From Nomia melanderi (Eukaryota; Arthropoda; Insecta; Hymenoptera; Halictidae): a stretch of 64,000 nucleotides of DNA. The notes below the pieces were generated by a model that had not been told where the DNA came from, did no database searches, and saw only the letters and a program-made list of their open reading frames with translations. Of this stretch, positions 1 to 11,690 are shown piece by piece. Where the stretch lies: contig NC_135009.1 in the NCBI RefSeq assembly GCF_051020985.1, positions 8,564,606-8,628,605 of the forward strand. Direction: 5' to 3'. The translations under genes and the position numbers were made by a program. Position 1 is the stretch's first letter. Every line of letters begins with the position of its first letter.

Positions 1-723
1 CTAAATTTAACAATGCTACTAAATTTAAGCCTGAGCAACGGAGAAGGATCGATGTAAACGTATCCTCTGCGGAAGTGTTTCTTTCCACCGACGCGCGCCG
101 GCTGTCGTCATCGATGGAAATACGCGACGCGACGTTCCAGCGGCTAGGACTGCCTGCTCGCTGCTCGTTTTCCTTTTCGTCATTGTTTCGCGCCGATTCG
201 ATGAGATAAGTGTTAATGGCGGGGACTGGGATCGGTTTTAATGCCGTGTTGCGAAACGCGTGAGGGATTCGTCTCTCCCCCTGCGACTGGCCTGATGAAA
301 GGACGCGGATTGCGCTGGCCGCAGCAGCTTACAAGCTGCACCGAAATTCACGCGACAAGGGGAAATCAAATTTAGAAATTTATTCAATAGATAATTCTAC
401 AAAGCAGCAAAACACAGTAGAAAGTACGTAATAGAATAGTAAAAAAATTTCCAACGTAAAGTGAAAACAACTGCATCATTTCACTTCAACTTCTTCGAAG
501 AAGAAAATTCGATACTAGGTAATAAAATAATAAAATACTGTTTTTCGAAGTGAATAACTTGATCATTTGATATGTGAAAAGAAAATAAGTAGAATATTTT
601 ACTTTTTCAAAAAAAGATTGAATATATAAATTAAGGTAGACAGGTAATTCAATTGCAATGGAATCAAACATTGAAATTAGGAGATAACTTTGAGTTCCTT
701 TTCTTAAAAGGTAAATGAATAAC

Positions 724-757
<34 letters not shown>

Positions 758-2055
758 TAACATACATAACTTTATGTTCCTTATTTTTTTGTGCACGCCC
801 TATTCACACAAACTAACAATTTCGTAAACCTGTACTTGAGAATTATGAAGAGCCCATTGTGACGCAGATTAATTGGCCAATTTCCGTCTTCGCACCCTAT
901 AGATAGAGGATAACTGGCAATTCCGAGCTCTTGTTAGAACATCTTCGCAGAATATGGCCAAATGACTAACTTCCGAAAATCCGTCACGCGCATGCAACTA
1001 AGCCAAAGTCATCAAGTGTCCAGGCCGGCTAATTTTAGAGTCGCGTTTGAGGATCGATCCTGGCGGTAATTTATTCGTTTCACGTAACGACGGGACCCGG
1101 GAAACAATCCGCGAGCTATCGTAAACACCGACGCGTGATTTGCATAACCGCGAACGACGAGGTGTGCGACTAGCTGGCCCGACAGTCAACTGTCATCAAC
1201 CGGTCGCGGCGGTGTTACATTGAAAAAACCGCGAACGCGTCCCGATTCCTCGCTGTACTTCCCAGCTGCGCATGATTCTGATTCAGAAACGCTGCCATGG
1301 AACATCCTCGAGGACACCGACACACGTGGACTTTAATTTTAGAACAGTAATCGAAGCTGAACGTTTAACGCGTGGACAATGTTTTCATTAATGCATTGCA
1401 ATTGCTTTGACCCTTTTTCACTGCTTTTCTGTTGTTTCTATTTAATTGGGCGAGACAGTATTATTTTCTAATATGTTGGACAATGTTTATATCTTACTTC
1501 GTCTCGTTCAATTTCTGTAGATTTTAATTGTAGTAACAAATGTTAAATTAGGAGTTAAAGATTTTTCTCCTTGCAAAGACTGAGAATTTAATAATTGTAC
1601 TTGATATACTTTTAAACGTTAATTTTCCTTGAATACCAACAACTATCTTTCAATAGCAAACGTAAACTTCAAGAAGATACGAAATCCCATTTCCCTTTAA
1701 TGATCAATGACGCACAAAGCCCAACCTCAAGATGTGCAACAGCATCAGAACTCAGCAGCCAAGGGGGTTGATTATCGCTTCGATCGCAGGACCGCCGGCC
1801 CACCAGCGAAAGAACGCGAAACCCGACAATTCCGATCGTTCCGGCTCACAAAAACGACCAAGAACCTCTCTTGTCTCTTCTCTAGCGTAACACGATCCCG
1901 GAGGCCAGAGGAAACGATGAAAACGCGGGGGAGTAGCGCGTAGAAAGAGAATCTCTCGCATCCAAGAACGAGGAACACAGCAGAAAAAGAGGAACAAAAC
2001 GAAAAACAGAAAAAAAGCAGCAGCAGAAGAAGAGGAAGGAGGAGCAGAAGAAGAT
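1..2055. other. Non-coding stretch, no gene seen
   Basis: Mixed composition: GC-richer at about 60-360 and 880-1310, AT-rich at about 361-880 and 1370-1700. Open frames here are at most 93 codons, overlap on both strands and have no recognisable motif. The 93-codon minus-strand frame at 486-767 begins in the AAT microsatellite, which supplies its poly-Leu start. From about 1980 the sequence becomes purine-rich and leads into the GAA tract. Apart from the AAT run I see no further structured element. Confidence 0.6.
729..756. repeat. (AAT)n microsatellite
   Basis: About nine uninterrupted TAA units in an AT-rich setting. It is an ordinary trinucleotide microsatellite that could be length-polymorphic. 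Confidence 0.95.
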
Positions 2056-2141
2056 GAAGAAGAAGAAGAAGAAGAAGAAGAAGAAGAAGAAGAAGAAGAA
2101 GAAGAAGAAGGAGGAGGAGAAGGAGAAGAAGGAGAAGAAGG
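2056..2141. repeat. (GAA)n microsatellite in an 86-bp pure purine tract
   Basis: About 18 GAA units (2056-2110) run into GGA/GAA-mixed DNA up to 2141, giving 86 consecutive purines on the plus strand. A shorter, interrupted purine-rich lead-in with CAG/GAA units starts near 2010. Long GAA mirror-type purine tracts are known from other systems to form triplex (H-DNA) structures; whether this one does is inference. Confidence 0.95.
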
Positions 2142-2849
2142 TATCTATGATTCGCGTCGCCTCGGAGTGACTTTTATTCGATAGCCGATAGGCTGGCCAG
2201 CCTTAAACGTCGTGTCCCGGTGGAGCATAAAAAGAGGAGGACACGGTTGTAAAACGCTGTTAGTCGATCGGATAGGCGACGAGGACGCATAATGAGCGTC
2301 GTAAAAACACGAAAAACGGGGAGGCGAAGGAGAGAGAGCCGGAGAGCGGGAGAGAGAAGGGGAAACGAATATTCGTTGGCGGGTGCCACCCCGCGAGAAC
2401 TCTCTCGCACTTCCGATTCGGCCGATAAACTCGAGATCCGAGGGGCTAGCTGCGCGAAAGGTGGCGTGCTGCATCCGCGCGCTGACTGACAAAAAGGGCG
2501 GCCGGTTGCGAGGAGGACGAGGCTAACTCAGATAACAGTTTGCGCCGGGTTACAAGCCGAGAGCGTGGGCGTTCGTGGAATCACGCGGACTAGTCCGCTT
2601 GGCTAGCCGTACCCGCGCAGCGGTTCCCGTGGATCGCAGCCAAAAATCTGACCCCGGGCTACCTCTTCCTTCCCTGCCGCACAACGGACACGCTCGATGT
2701 CCGAGTGACCGGCGACCTAAACACTCACCGATGTCAACAAAGACTGGGACATGCTGGCTAGATCGTTTCAAGATTCGATTGATGCATTTATAATTGGCAT
2801 TGATAAGTTGAGGGAAGTTGGGAAAGAGGATTTTCCGTTGAAATTGTCG
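2142..2849. other. GC-rich non-coding island
   Basis: GC-rich and CpG-rich by eye. Open frames of 65 to 115 codons exist on both strands, but they overlap one another and are arginine, serine and proline rich, as expected of stop-poor GC-rich DNA. No conserved domain or codon pattern is visible. It ends at the hairpin minisatellite. Confidence 0.5.
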
Positions 2850-2992
2850 GCGAAAGCCCTATTTATTTCTTACCAGATTTATAGGCGAAAGCCCTAACTA
2901 CTTTGTGCTGGATTCTTATGGGCGGAAGCCCTATTCCATCCGTGCTGGATGTACAAGCGAAAACTCTATGTATTTTCTACTAAAAGCATAGA
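2850..2992. repeat. 35-bp tandem minisatellite with a GGC-GAAA-GCC hairpin core
   Basis: Four diverged units start at about 2850, 2885, 2922 and 2957 (spacing 35, 37, 35 bp). Units 1 and 2 carry GGCGAAAGCC and unit 3 carries GGGCGGAAGCCC. Each of these could fold, as RNA, into a short GC stem capped by a GNRA-type tetraloop. The fourth unit, GCGAAAACTC, has lost the stem complement. Between cores lie CCAGATTTATAGG-like and GTGCTGGAT-like spacers. The repeat is direct; the hairpin potential and its preservation in three of four units are seen in the sequence. Any RNA role is inference. I do not recognise a named family. Confidence 0.8.
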
Positions 2993-5900
2993 CATCTACC
3001 ATAACTTCGCAAACATTCTAACCACTGCAATATCTACCATCCTCACTCCATGTTTATTAATCAGCCTGTACCACTTCGATCAGAGAACCAGCGAGCCCCG
3101 TAAACGCGTCATCAGCCAGGAACTTGAGTTGAAACCAGGCAGAAAGTAGCAAAAATCGCGTGTCCCATCGGTTCCCTGTGGCGAACGTGGGCCTTAAGCG
3201 TGCCACACCCGTGGCCAGGGCCCGAGTGATCCTTCGAGAGGCTACCTGCGCGTCGCGGTCTCATCATCGTTGTCTCGGCTGCTCGGCCGGCATCTACCCG
3301 AAAACTTTCCCCGGTACGATTTATATCCCCGAAGTGAAACGAATTCGCCTCGGCCCGTTCGCTCCGTTACGAAAGCGAAAAATCGACGCGAGGGGCCCCG
3401 GGAACGATCATCAAAGACCCGGAGGAGGATCGGGCCCGTACAAGATCCTCGGGAGCATCGTCGTATCGGGGGAGGAGCTGGCCCCGCTCCATTATACCCG
3501 AACAATGTAACAAATAACCTCATCAGACTATCTCGGCCGCCATTGTGCGGCATCGTGCAACGTTCGCCGAAGAATGCCGCCCTTTTATTCAATTTCTCCT
3601 CCGCCGTTCCTTCTTTTTTCTCGATCTTCGCCCGGTCTTTCTCTTAAATTCGCTTCAGGGAGCGAGCCGAGGTGGCCCGCGCCACGCAGTAAACGATATC
3701 AACAGCTGAAGGAGGGATTAACCCTTCAGGGACGATGCTGGCGCTGGATGCCAACTTCTAGATGTTTCTGAGCATCCTAATCATTGCCTTTAGTATTTAA
3801 TAATTACATTTTTCTAGTTTATAGAATTAAATGTTGCTCTGGAAACTATCAGAAAGTGCGCAAACGCGTTATGATTATTCGATCATCTTTTCTAAAAACT
3901 ATAGCACCGAAATGCATTTAACGCACGACCAAAAGTTCAAGGCGCAAAGTGCTTAGCACTGAAGAAGCAACACAAACCGAATTCGAAACGCATGGAAAAC
4001 CAAGGAAACCGAGTTCGAAAACTCAACTTCAGCAAATTAGAATCGAAAGTGGAGAACCACTTCGCGTCTCTTCGTAACGGAACGGCGGAATTTTATTCAG
4101 CGATCTTCAGCGTTTTCAGGGTGCTTTTTCATTAGCGTCCAAGCTATTCTTAGCGGCTGCCCGGAAGCAGAGTTTCGTAACTCGTTCGTCCGACGGCCAG
4201 AGCGGATTCGTCGAGTGTCCTTGCGCCGAGTCAAAGGGGTAAGAAGAGGTCGGGGGAGGGCGGGCCAGACAGGATTTTCCTTCCTCTGGAGATTAAACCC
4301 GGGGAATGGTGATTAAGGCTCGCGACAAGCCGCCGGTGGCCAGGAAAGCCTGGAAATTGGCCGCGGCTCTCGCTCGTCTGCGGCGCCTTTTGCGGAACGC
4401 CGTTTAAATTTAAACCCGGTCTCGATTCCTTCAATGACCTGCAGAATTGTTTCCCATTTCGGCCTACGCTCGCGAGCCTCTCCCTTCGCCGGTCTCCTCA
4501 GGGATGGTTGGACCGGGTGTCGTGGAGTCCGAGAACGCTAGACGAGTTCGGGCAGCTTCAGGCTGTCCCGAAAGTTATTTTCGTTCCCTTACTAGCTGTT
4601 AAGCGCGCGGACTTCGCGGACGCCAGACTGCACGTCTCTTCGACCGTTCGAAATTGAATGCTTGGCAATTTTGTGCTACGGATGGTTAAATTTGAAGAGT
4701 ATTTACTTTGTAACGTGTGTTTTCTGTGGGAGGTTGTATTAGTAATGGGTTTGGGAAGTGAATTGGATTGCCTTTTCTTTGAGAACGAAAAAATAAAGAA
4801 ATATCACTAACGAGAAAACATATAAATCAAGAAACAGAGCTACATTATTTCAATATTTAACGCATCGATGCATCGTACAGAGCTTAATATCACATATAAG
4901 TCTGCAATTCTGCTACATCAAACCAAGCGAAGAAAGTCATCTCCCAACAGCAAAGTGCTAAAGCCCCCTAACCCTTCATCAAAGACCAACCAACAGCCAC
5001 CCTTAAAACCGCACTCGGCGCCAGGACGAACCCCGATCCCGTCGATAACGGACGCGCGATCGTCGGCTGCATTCCTGCACCCGTTGGACCTAACCCACAC
5101 GCGTCTCTACGCAGCACGCATGCTGATACGGGAAGCACACGTCCAGGCGAACAAAGAGGATCGGCCCACGTTGCGTCCGTGAGGAGCGCCAAGGACTCCG
5201 GCGCAATTAATTCTTCGTCACTGACTCCCCCTCTCCCTTCCTCGCCCATTCCCATTCCCATTCCCATTCTCTCTCCTTCTCTCCCTAGCAATAGGTAAAC
5301 GGAGAAAACGAAATAAACGAAGTAAGAAAGAATAAAAGAAAGAAGGAGAGAGGGAAATCGAGTAGCCGGTAGAGTGAATGAGCGACGAGGAGCTGCCACG
5401 GGACGAGAAGGAGGAGAAGAGCGGAACATCCGGACCCCTGGAGACGAATGAACGTGCATGCACACGTCGAACAACTGGTCGAGCATAATTGAGTGCTCGT
5501 TCCGTGTGTCTGTTACCCATACGTGCCTATATACGCGCGTATATGTAAATGCCGGACTGCGCGGAGATAGTGTAACAGTACGTATGTGCGAGTGCAGCGT
5601 TCATGGACCGCGGTCAGACTCGGGGGAGACTACGGCGTCGTTGACTCGCGGCCGTGTAATCACCACCTCCCATGTAAAACGTCCTGGCAATGGTAATAGC
5701 TCGTTTAGGGCACTTGCATGCAGTTAATTTCGCCCTCCCGGAGAGAGGAGGAGGCTGCGTCGGGACGACTACGGCGGTGAGTGAGTTGAACAGAGGGGCG
5801 AGAGGGGCGAGAGGTTTCTCCTCGTCTTGCTCCCGCTGATCACACCACGCCCCGTGATTCCGCCGCGGGACGAGCCGAAGGAGACCGCAGGAAGGACGAG

Positions 5901-6079
5901 GGAGGATCGACGCGCGTCGTCCTACCGGCGTGTTCTATTTCGGTGGTGACGCGTGACGCGATCGAGCTTCTTCTGGTTCGCTGTTCTTGTGCCGCTCCGC
6001 CTGCGCTTTCATAATCTTGGGGAACGGTTGGTGGGCTTTTGGTGGATATGTCGGGGTGTCTCTGGAGAAATTGGAGACG
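2993..6079. other. Non-coding stretch with three GC-rich islands
   Basis: GC-rich islands at about 3150-3780, 4190-4650 and 5000-6000 alternate with AT-rich spacers (3780-3960, 4660-4900). Frames reach 116 to 172 codons inside the islands, but sense and antisense frames are equally long and none shows a recognisable domain. The 14-bp palindrome GTTTAAATTTAAAC sits at 4402-4415. Nothing else structured was found apart from the hexamer repeat at 5245. Confidence 0.55.
5245..5268. repeat. (CCCATT)4 hexamer repeat
   Basis: Four exact CCCATT units inside a pyrimidine-rich stretch (about 5225-5290). It is a short microsatellite in a GC-rich island. Confidence 0.9.
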
Positions 6080-6660
6080 ATTGCAAGGTGTATGGGTATT
6101 GGGATACTGTGATGTCGGGATATTGGGGTATTGAGGGGTCACGGTATTTGAGTATTTTGAAATTTGGATATTTTGGTCTTTGGGTATTTTGGTATTTAGA
6201 TATTGTGGAATTTGAATGTTTGTGTATTTGAGTATTTGGATGCTTAAATATTTAAATATTTAGATATTTAGATATTTAGATATTTAGATATTTAGATATT
6301 TAGATATTTATATATTTATATATTTATATATTTATATATTTATATATTTATATATTTATATATTTATATATTTATATATTTATATATTTATATATTTATA
6401 TATTTAGGTATTTAGATATTTAGATATTTAGATATTTAGATATTTAGATATTTAGATATTTAGATATTTAGATATTTAGATATTTAGATATTTAGATATT
6501 TAGATATTTAGATATTTAGATATTTAGATATTTAGATATTTAGATATTTAGATATTTAGATATTTAGATGTTTAACTCTTCAAAAATTGGGACATTTTGA
6601 TACTTGGAATTTTCAGATATTTCAGTGCTTAGATGCTCAAATATTTAAATATCTGAATGC
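6080..6660. repeat. Octamer array TATTTAGA / TATTTATA with degenerate flanks
   Basis: The core, about 6244-6568, is an almost perfect 8-bp array. TATTTAGA units form the outer blocks (about 6259-6307 and 6403-6568), and a block of TATTTATA units fills the middle (about 6308-6402), so the two variants are sorted rather than mixed. Upstream (6080-6243) the same TATTT motif persists in degenerate GC-richer form (TATTGGGG, TATTTGAG, TATTTTGG), and a decayed downstream edge runs to about 6660. The gradient fits expansion in the centre with ageing at the edges. Confidence 0.93.
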
Positions 6661-8854
6661 TTAGACATTTACAATTGAATTGTACGCTAAGCCTTCTGTT
6701 ATTTTTCTCTCAAAGGACACGTCTTAGTCATGTCGACCAATCCAATTTCACATCAATAACAACTGAATGGATAAGTTTCTCCATGACACGATCAGAACAT
6801 CCTAGGCTCGTTTCACATCGAAGAAACGGCTTTCCGCCGATCGGTAGGGTACCAACCAGGCGGACAATTAGGCAATTAAGGACGAGTCGATGATTATGCA
6901 GCTATATCGGAATGAGGCAGGCGGCAGGCGAGTCGTCATCAAATAATTACTAGTAAGCAGTCGCTTTCGATGCGGACGAAGGCTGATTGTCTCGGGTTTA
7001 ATCGGTCCCCGGTTGCCATAAGGGGCGACGTAAGTCTGCCGGCTGACGAGGACTTTCTATCGTCGGTGACGGTGCAACGAGGAAAATCTTTTCGAAGAAA
7101 TCTTCTCTTACCTGAAAATTCAACTTTCTCCGTTGACAAGAATCGAGCGAGCGAAACATTTTCGATCGTTGGAATAGAATCTCGTAGAGAATTATATTCT
7201 AGATAATTTATTCTATTCGTATTCTCTTTACGAATCCTTAGAAATCCAATTACGTACTTAATCATTTTCTACGTTGCAACAGGTTTCAATTTCCCGGTTT
7301 TATTGGAGAGAAATTAAAAGATCTCGATGTTCTACGGTGAGTAACTGATTTAAGGGAAGACTCTAGTGTTCTGCGTGGATTCTTGAAACTTCTCTGCCGT
7401 TCCGATCGGTGAGAGAGAACAATTCCAGCGAACGCTGCGACGTGAAACAAGTAGCCAGCGAGAAGTCCAACAATAAACAGGCCTATTTTTAAATCGATGC
7501 ACGAATCGGGGCCCTGACTCGGTGCAACCGATGCAAAAACAAGAACCCGAAGAGCACCGGCCGACCAGTATGTTGCTCAACCACCGCGACACTCTCTCGA
7601 GACCCCGGCTACCGTGAATTTCGATAAAGCGAATCTGTCGATTACACAATGCTCCCGATAAGTGGAAAAGGGAACGAGGGAAACGAGCCGGTAACACGAT
7701 TCTTCGCATTTTAAAGACACGATCGCCGATTAATTGTGGACTTTTTAGCATTACATTAACTTATTGACATCGTAACCAAATCGCATTCTATAATTTTCTA
7801 TTGTTGAATGGGCTACACTACTGAATATTAAGTTGACTGGACAGTCCTGTAGTATTCTGAGTGACTAGAGTTTTTGACTAATATGCTGCTTCACTATTCG
7901 AGGATCTCAATGGATATTAGTTCGATGATTAACGTGTTATATAATGGACTAAACCATTAGAAGTGTATGCACCGACCGAATAGATACTTGCAGAACATGC
8001 ATTAACATTAAAATAATGATTATATATATATATAAAATATTATAACAATTCTGTAGACAGAAATACATTAACACACATACTAATTCTTTTATTTCCATTA
8101 CAATCAATGCCAACTCCATTAAAAGCATTTTGATGTTTGCAATGTAAAACAAGAAATTTAAAGTCCAAAATTTCGATAGTTTGGTCGTTTTAGCGTTAAT
8201 ATTCTTTAACACATTTGCGTTCATAGTTACACTGTCTTCCTAAATGCAACGCATCGTCTTCCTAAAAAAACTAATAAATTTCACGAAAGAAATTTCAAGA
8301 ATCACGTCAACTTCCAACAGCTGACACCATGCGTAACAATTTTAAATAGAAACACAGGTAATTTCATTTTCTTTGCGCAGGATACAAAATCTTAAGCGTC
8401 ACAGATCCGTGACGCCATTCGCGGACGTGTTAAAACGGACCAAAAAGAAATTGTATCACGATCCGTTCGGATTTCTGATAAGAAGTTACAGCGATGCCTC
8501 TTTGTTCCCCGATATCCAGCGATCCGCGTGCGGCGGCGTTCGCGACGCGAAATCTCGCGAGCGTTGCCGGGGCCGGCGGCATTGTTATTTTAAAATGCCT
8601 GCGTTGTTCGAGCTTCAGAAATAGAATAGTATCGGCGATATTGGCGTGGCTTCGGATGGCTCCGAGCGGAGATCTCTCACAGCTGGGGTCTCTGGGGCCC
8701 CATAGGATCCCTCGGACGAATCATCGTGCGGCTATATTTATTGCAAATTAAATTCTTAAGGCGTCATTTGTTTCAATACGCATGCCGAACACCACTCGAA
8801 GGTAATATTCAACCCTTTGCACTCCGAACATTCTCCGATACAACCTTCGGTATC
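6661..8854. other. Non-coding stretch, no gene seen
   Basis: Moderately GC at 6820-7200 and 7350-7700, otherwise AT-rich. The 133-codon minus-strand frame at 7350-7751 and the 108-codon frame at 6939-7265 have no recognisable domain. A short (TA)n run lies near 8020-8036. At 8814 the motif AACCCTTTGCACTC resembles a family B terminus, but no partner end was identified. Confidence 0.5.
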
Positions 8855-9060
8855 TTAACCAGTTAGCTGTTGCGACCTCTTTCAAAAGTGTGTAGCCAAA
8901 ATGTATCGCGAAAAGTAATCTCGCTGTGAAAATATTATTGTGATATAAAAATATTACAGTAAGTAAAAATACTGTGATAAAACGAGTATACTCGTCATGA
9001 AGAAATGACAAAGTTTTGTGTTATGGCGAGTATACTCGTTAAAAACAGCTAACTGGTTAA
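8855..9060. mobile_element. Family C MITE, 206 bp, perfect 17-bp TIRs with TTAA ends
   Basis: The left end TTAACCAGTTAGCTGTT (8855-8871) is matched perfectly, in inverted orientation, by AACAGCTAACTGGTTAA (9044-9060). The TTAA at both ends fits a TTAA target-site duplication, the hallmark of piggyBac-type insertion. The interior is AT-rich, non-coding, and carries two copies of the palindromic motif CGAGTATACTCG near the right end (about 8981 and 9027). The 18759 element shares this layout. There is no transposase, so it would be non-autonomous. The piggyBac assignment is inference from the ends only. Confidence 0.85.
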
Positions 9061-9734
9061 TGGCTCATTTTTGTAGTGACACTTTCGAAAACCGAAAATT
9101 TCGGTTTAGGAAGGAGAGATTATAAATATTCACGGAAATCTGTGTTTTAATTTCTTTTGTCAATATATAATCGAAAGGGAAAGACTTTCACTATTTAAAA
9201 TTGAATATTTCTGCAATGCAAATATCTCTATAGCAACGTAAGAACTGTGATACCGAATCATTAATATAATTGTCTCTAATAACGAATTTGTTTGTTAAGA
9301 AATTACCAGTCAACGTGTTAAAGGTTAGCTGAGGTACGCGTATGCATCGATATTTTCGGCGAAAATCGATCTAAAATCCGAGAAATTATTAATGCCAACC
9401 AAAACACAGTAAATCTTCTAAGTGTCTTAATTGTCATTGGTAAGTTTAACAAATTTTCAAGATGGAAGGATTTCGTTATTTTCACGAGAAAATTCGCTAG
9501 GAATCGAAGTCTACCGCTAAAGATCGTTCGCCGCCATCCGAGAATCGATCGGTCTCGCGAAATTCACACGAAAAATGAAGAACCAGACGACGGGAAATAA
9601 AAAAGGAGGACTTTTTTTCGCGCAAGGCAAACGAAGCGTAGCACGAATCACGATACTCACGAATTCCGTGAAGTATCGGTGACGCATTGATAATTTTACA
9701 CGGATAGGGTATTTAAACGCGAAGGAACGGCGCG
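9061..9734. other. AT-rich non-coding spacer between two MITEs
   Basis: Mostly AT-rich. The best frame is 79 codons (minus, 9517-9756) and overlaps the end of the next element. No gene or repeat beyond the flanking elements was seen. Confidence 0.5.
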
Positions 9735-10175
9735 TTGACACGTTGAATGCCATCACCTGTGACCCTCAACCGAATCAAATTACTGCGATTCACTCAGTTA
9801 AAGAATGATTATTTGGAAACTTTTCGATCTTATAAACAATGATATTTATATATTAATATTAATATATATACTGTAAATAATTCTGCGAAATAAACGCGCC
9901 TTAATAATAACTTCTTCAATTGAAATAATTTGACGTTACATTTTTGTCTGCGTCGCCAGAAATTTCGATTATGCTTCGCTTATAAATTGTGCCACTTTCA
10001 TTGATAAAGTATTATATTATATTTAAGTTATTAGTGATTTTTATATACTTCGGTCACGTTTCTTTACGTTTTCGCTGTTCTGTAACGTGCGTCGATATCC
10101 GTTGTCACGTAAAAATATTTCCTTCAAAAAATTGGCGTGCACCATAGGTAGCACATGCGGCACTCAACGCGTTAA
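9735..10175. mobile_element. Family D MITE-like element, 441 bp
   Basis: The left end TTGACACGTTGAATGCC (9735-9751) pairs with the right end, whose reverse complement is TTAACGCGTTGAGTGCC (10159-10175), 14 of 17 matching. The first 110 bp are clearly homologous to the 25962 element, including a shared GGTTATTTGGAAAC-like stretch followed by TTCTATATTATAAA-like sequence. The interior has a TATATTAATATTAATATA-rich segment and no coding capacity. It is longer than its 183-bp relative, so it either keeps more of the original or contains extra sequence. The left TTGA rather than TTAA is probably a point change. Confidence 0.75.
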
Positions 10176-11457
10176 GTGCCATCAATAACAGTTCATTCGT
10201 CTTTGTCCCGATATCAAGTCGACCGTTCCTTTGACACGTTTGTTAAAGTAGTTACCGGCGACTCACTAATTATCTACAAATTATCCATACGCGTCCGATT
10301 GCGCCGCGGCCGCCGCTCGAACGTGCGCGCATTTATTATTTTGCCAGCCGATCCCGCGGAACCAGGCACCCGAAAATATTTATTTCATGCGAAACCACTG
10401 GACGACGATGCAGCGAACTTGAAGGTTTTCGGGTTCCATTGGCTTGAATTTACATGATTTAATTACAGCTAAAAATTGTAGTTCCACCAAAACATGCACA
10501 ATATCGAATTACAGTTATAATTATAATTTCATTAAATTATGTATGATGACTAAATAACAGTGATTGCATTCGTTTCATTAAGAATTGCAATCGATAGAAA
10601 TTAATTTTCAAAAGTAAATCAACTTTTTTAAGTGGAAAATTCTAACTTGAAATTAAAATTTACAGGCAGAAGAAAATATGTCCTTCGGCAACCATAGCAT
10701 AAACAGGACTAACTGCATACAGAAAAATGCACCCTACAGATGGCAACGTTTATTCGATACATAGAGGAAATTCAATAAATCTATCCTGTATTCTGATACG
10801 GTTCAATAAAGGTGAAAACAACCCCTTCGCAACGTCTCGGAAAGACTGTCTTCCCAGAAAATCAGGTACAAAAGAAGACCAGTCGATTCTTTTTCTCAAT
10901 ATGCGAGAAGATCGAACTGGTCTCCGCGTCCAACAATAGAAAGCCGAGTCCACATGGCCCGGCTCGCCCGGTGTGGACCGATCCGTGTCTCAGCGCTGCA
11001 TCTCGCGTATCCTGCGGCCGTCCGCGCAAATATTGGACGGACGTGGAATTTTCGGGTATATTTTAAGAGATTCATCTGGCTGGGCCGGTACGTTCCGAGA
11101 AGCAATTTCGATCTTTACGATGCTTATTCTCGAGCAACGGCGGTGTGTGCACCACTGCGAAAAAAAGAACGAGGAAGAAGAGGAAAGGGAGATGGGGAAT
11201 CTTATCTGCTTCGCCATTCCGCGAAAAAAAATCCGCGAGATCCCGCTGTGGAATCCTTCGTTTGCCACTTTTTTCCTCTCAAGGTCGAAAATCAACCGAC
11301 ATGTACAGCAATGTGGCTGTGGAAATTATACCGCCTCGAAAACATCAGTGTTTTTGGCTTAATTCTCACGTGAACAGCGATTATCCGTGTGAATCGTTAA
11401 ATTGTAAATAAAGTAGTCTGAAGTCTCAAATGGTGTAACTTGCGAATATAAACAGCA
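10176..11457. other. Non-coding stretch, no gene seen
   Basis: Frames of 129 and 139 codons overlap each other on the plus strand at 10954-11373, in a GC-richer patch with a purine-rich run near 11160-11195. Two long overlapping frames of the same strand plus an antisense frame of 101 codons argue against a real coding region. 10460-10700 is AT-rich without structure. Confidence 0.5.
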
Positions 11458-11690
11458 GAGCAATTTCAAAGTTTCAAAAGTTTGAAGTTCTAAGCTATCC
11501 AAATTTTAAGCTGTCAAACTTGTAAAATTTCAGAGTTTCAGAGATTCAAAAAATCAGAGATTCGAAGACTCGAAAATTCAAAAAAGTCAATGTTTCCAAG
11601 GTTTAAAGATGCAAACATTGAAAGATTCAACGATTAAAGAATTCCAAAATTCAAAAGCTCAAAGATTCAAAATTTCATTAGCCACTACTG
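11458..11690. repeat. Cryptic ATTCAAAG-type short-unit repeat
   Basis: A degenerate run of words such as TTTCAAAG, ATTCAAAA, TTCAGAGATTC and ATTCAAAGC recurs every 8 to 10 bp over about 230 bp. It is cryptically simple DNA, probably an old short tandem array. Similar decayed arrays with TTTGACA, GACTTTCAAG and GAATATA words occur at 31553, 42525 and 52833. Confidence 0.75.

Noticed and set aside
2850..2992. Hammerhead ribozyme or tRNA-derived repeat
   Set aside because: The CTGATGA and GAAAC core of a hammerhead is absent, and there are no A/B boxes or tRNA arms. Only the GNRA-type hairpin is supported.
4968..5486. 172-codon minus-strand open frame with Met-Gly repeats
   Set aside because: The repeats come from the (CCCATT)4 microsatellite. 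Overlaps other frames on both strands.
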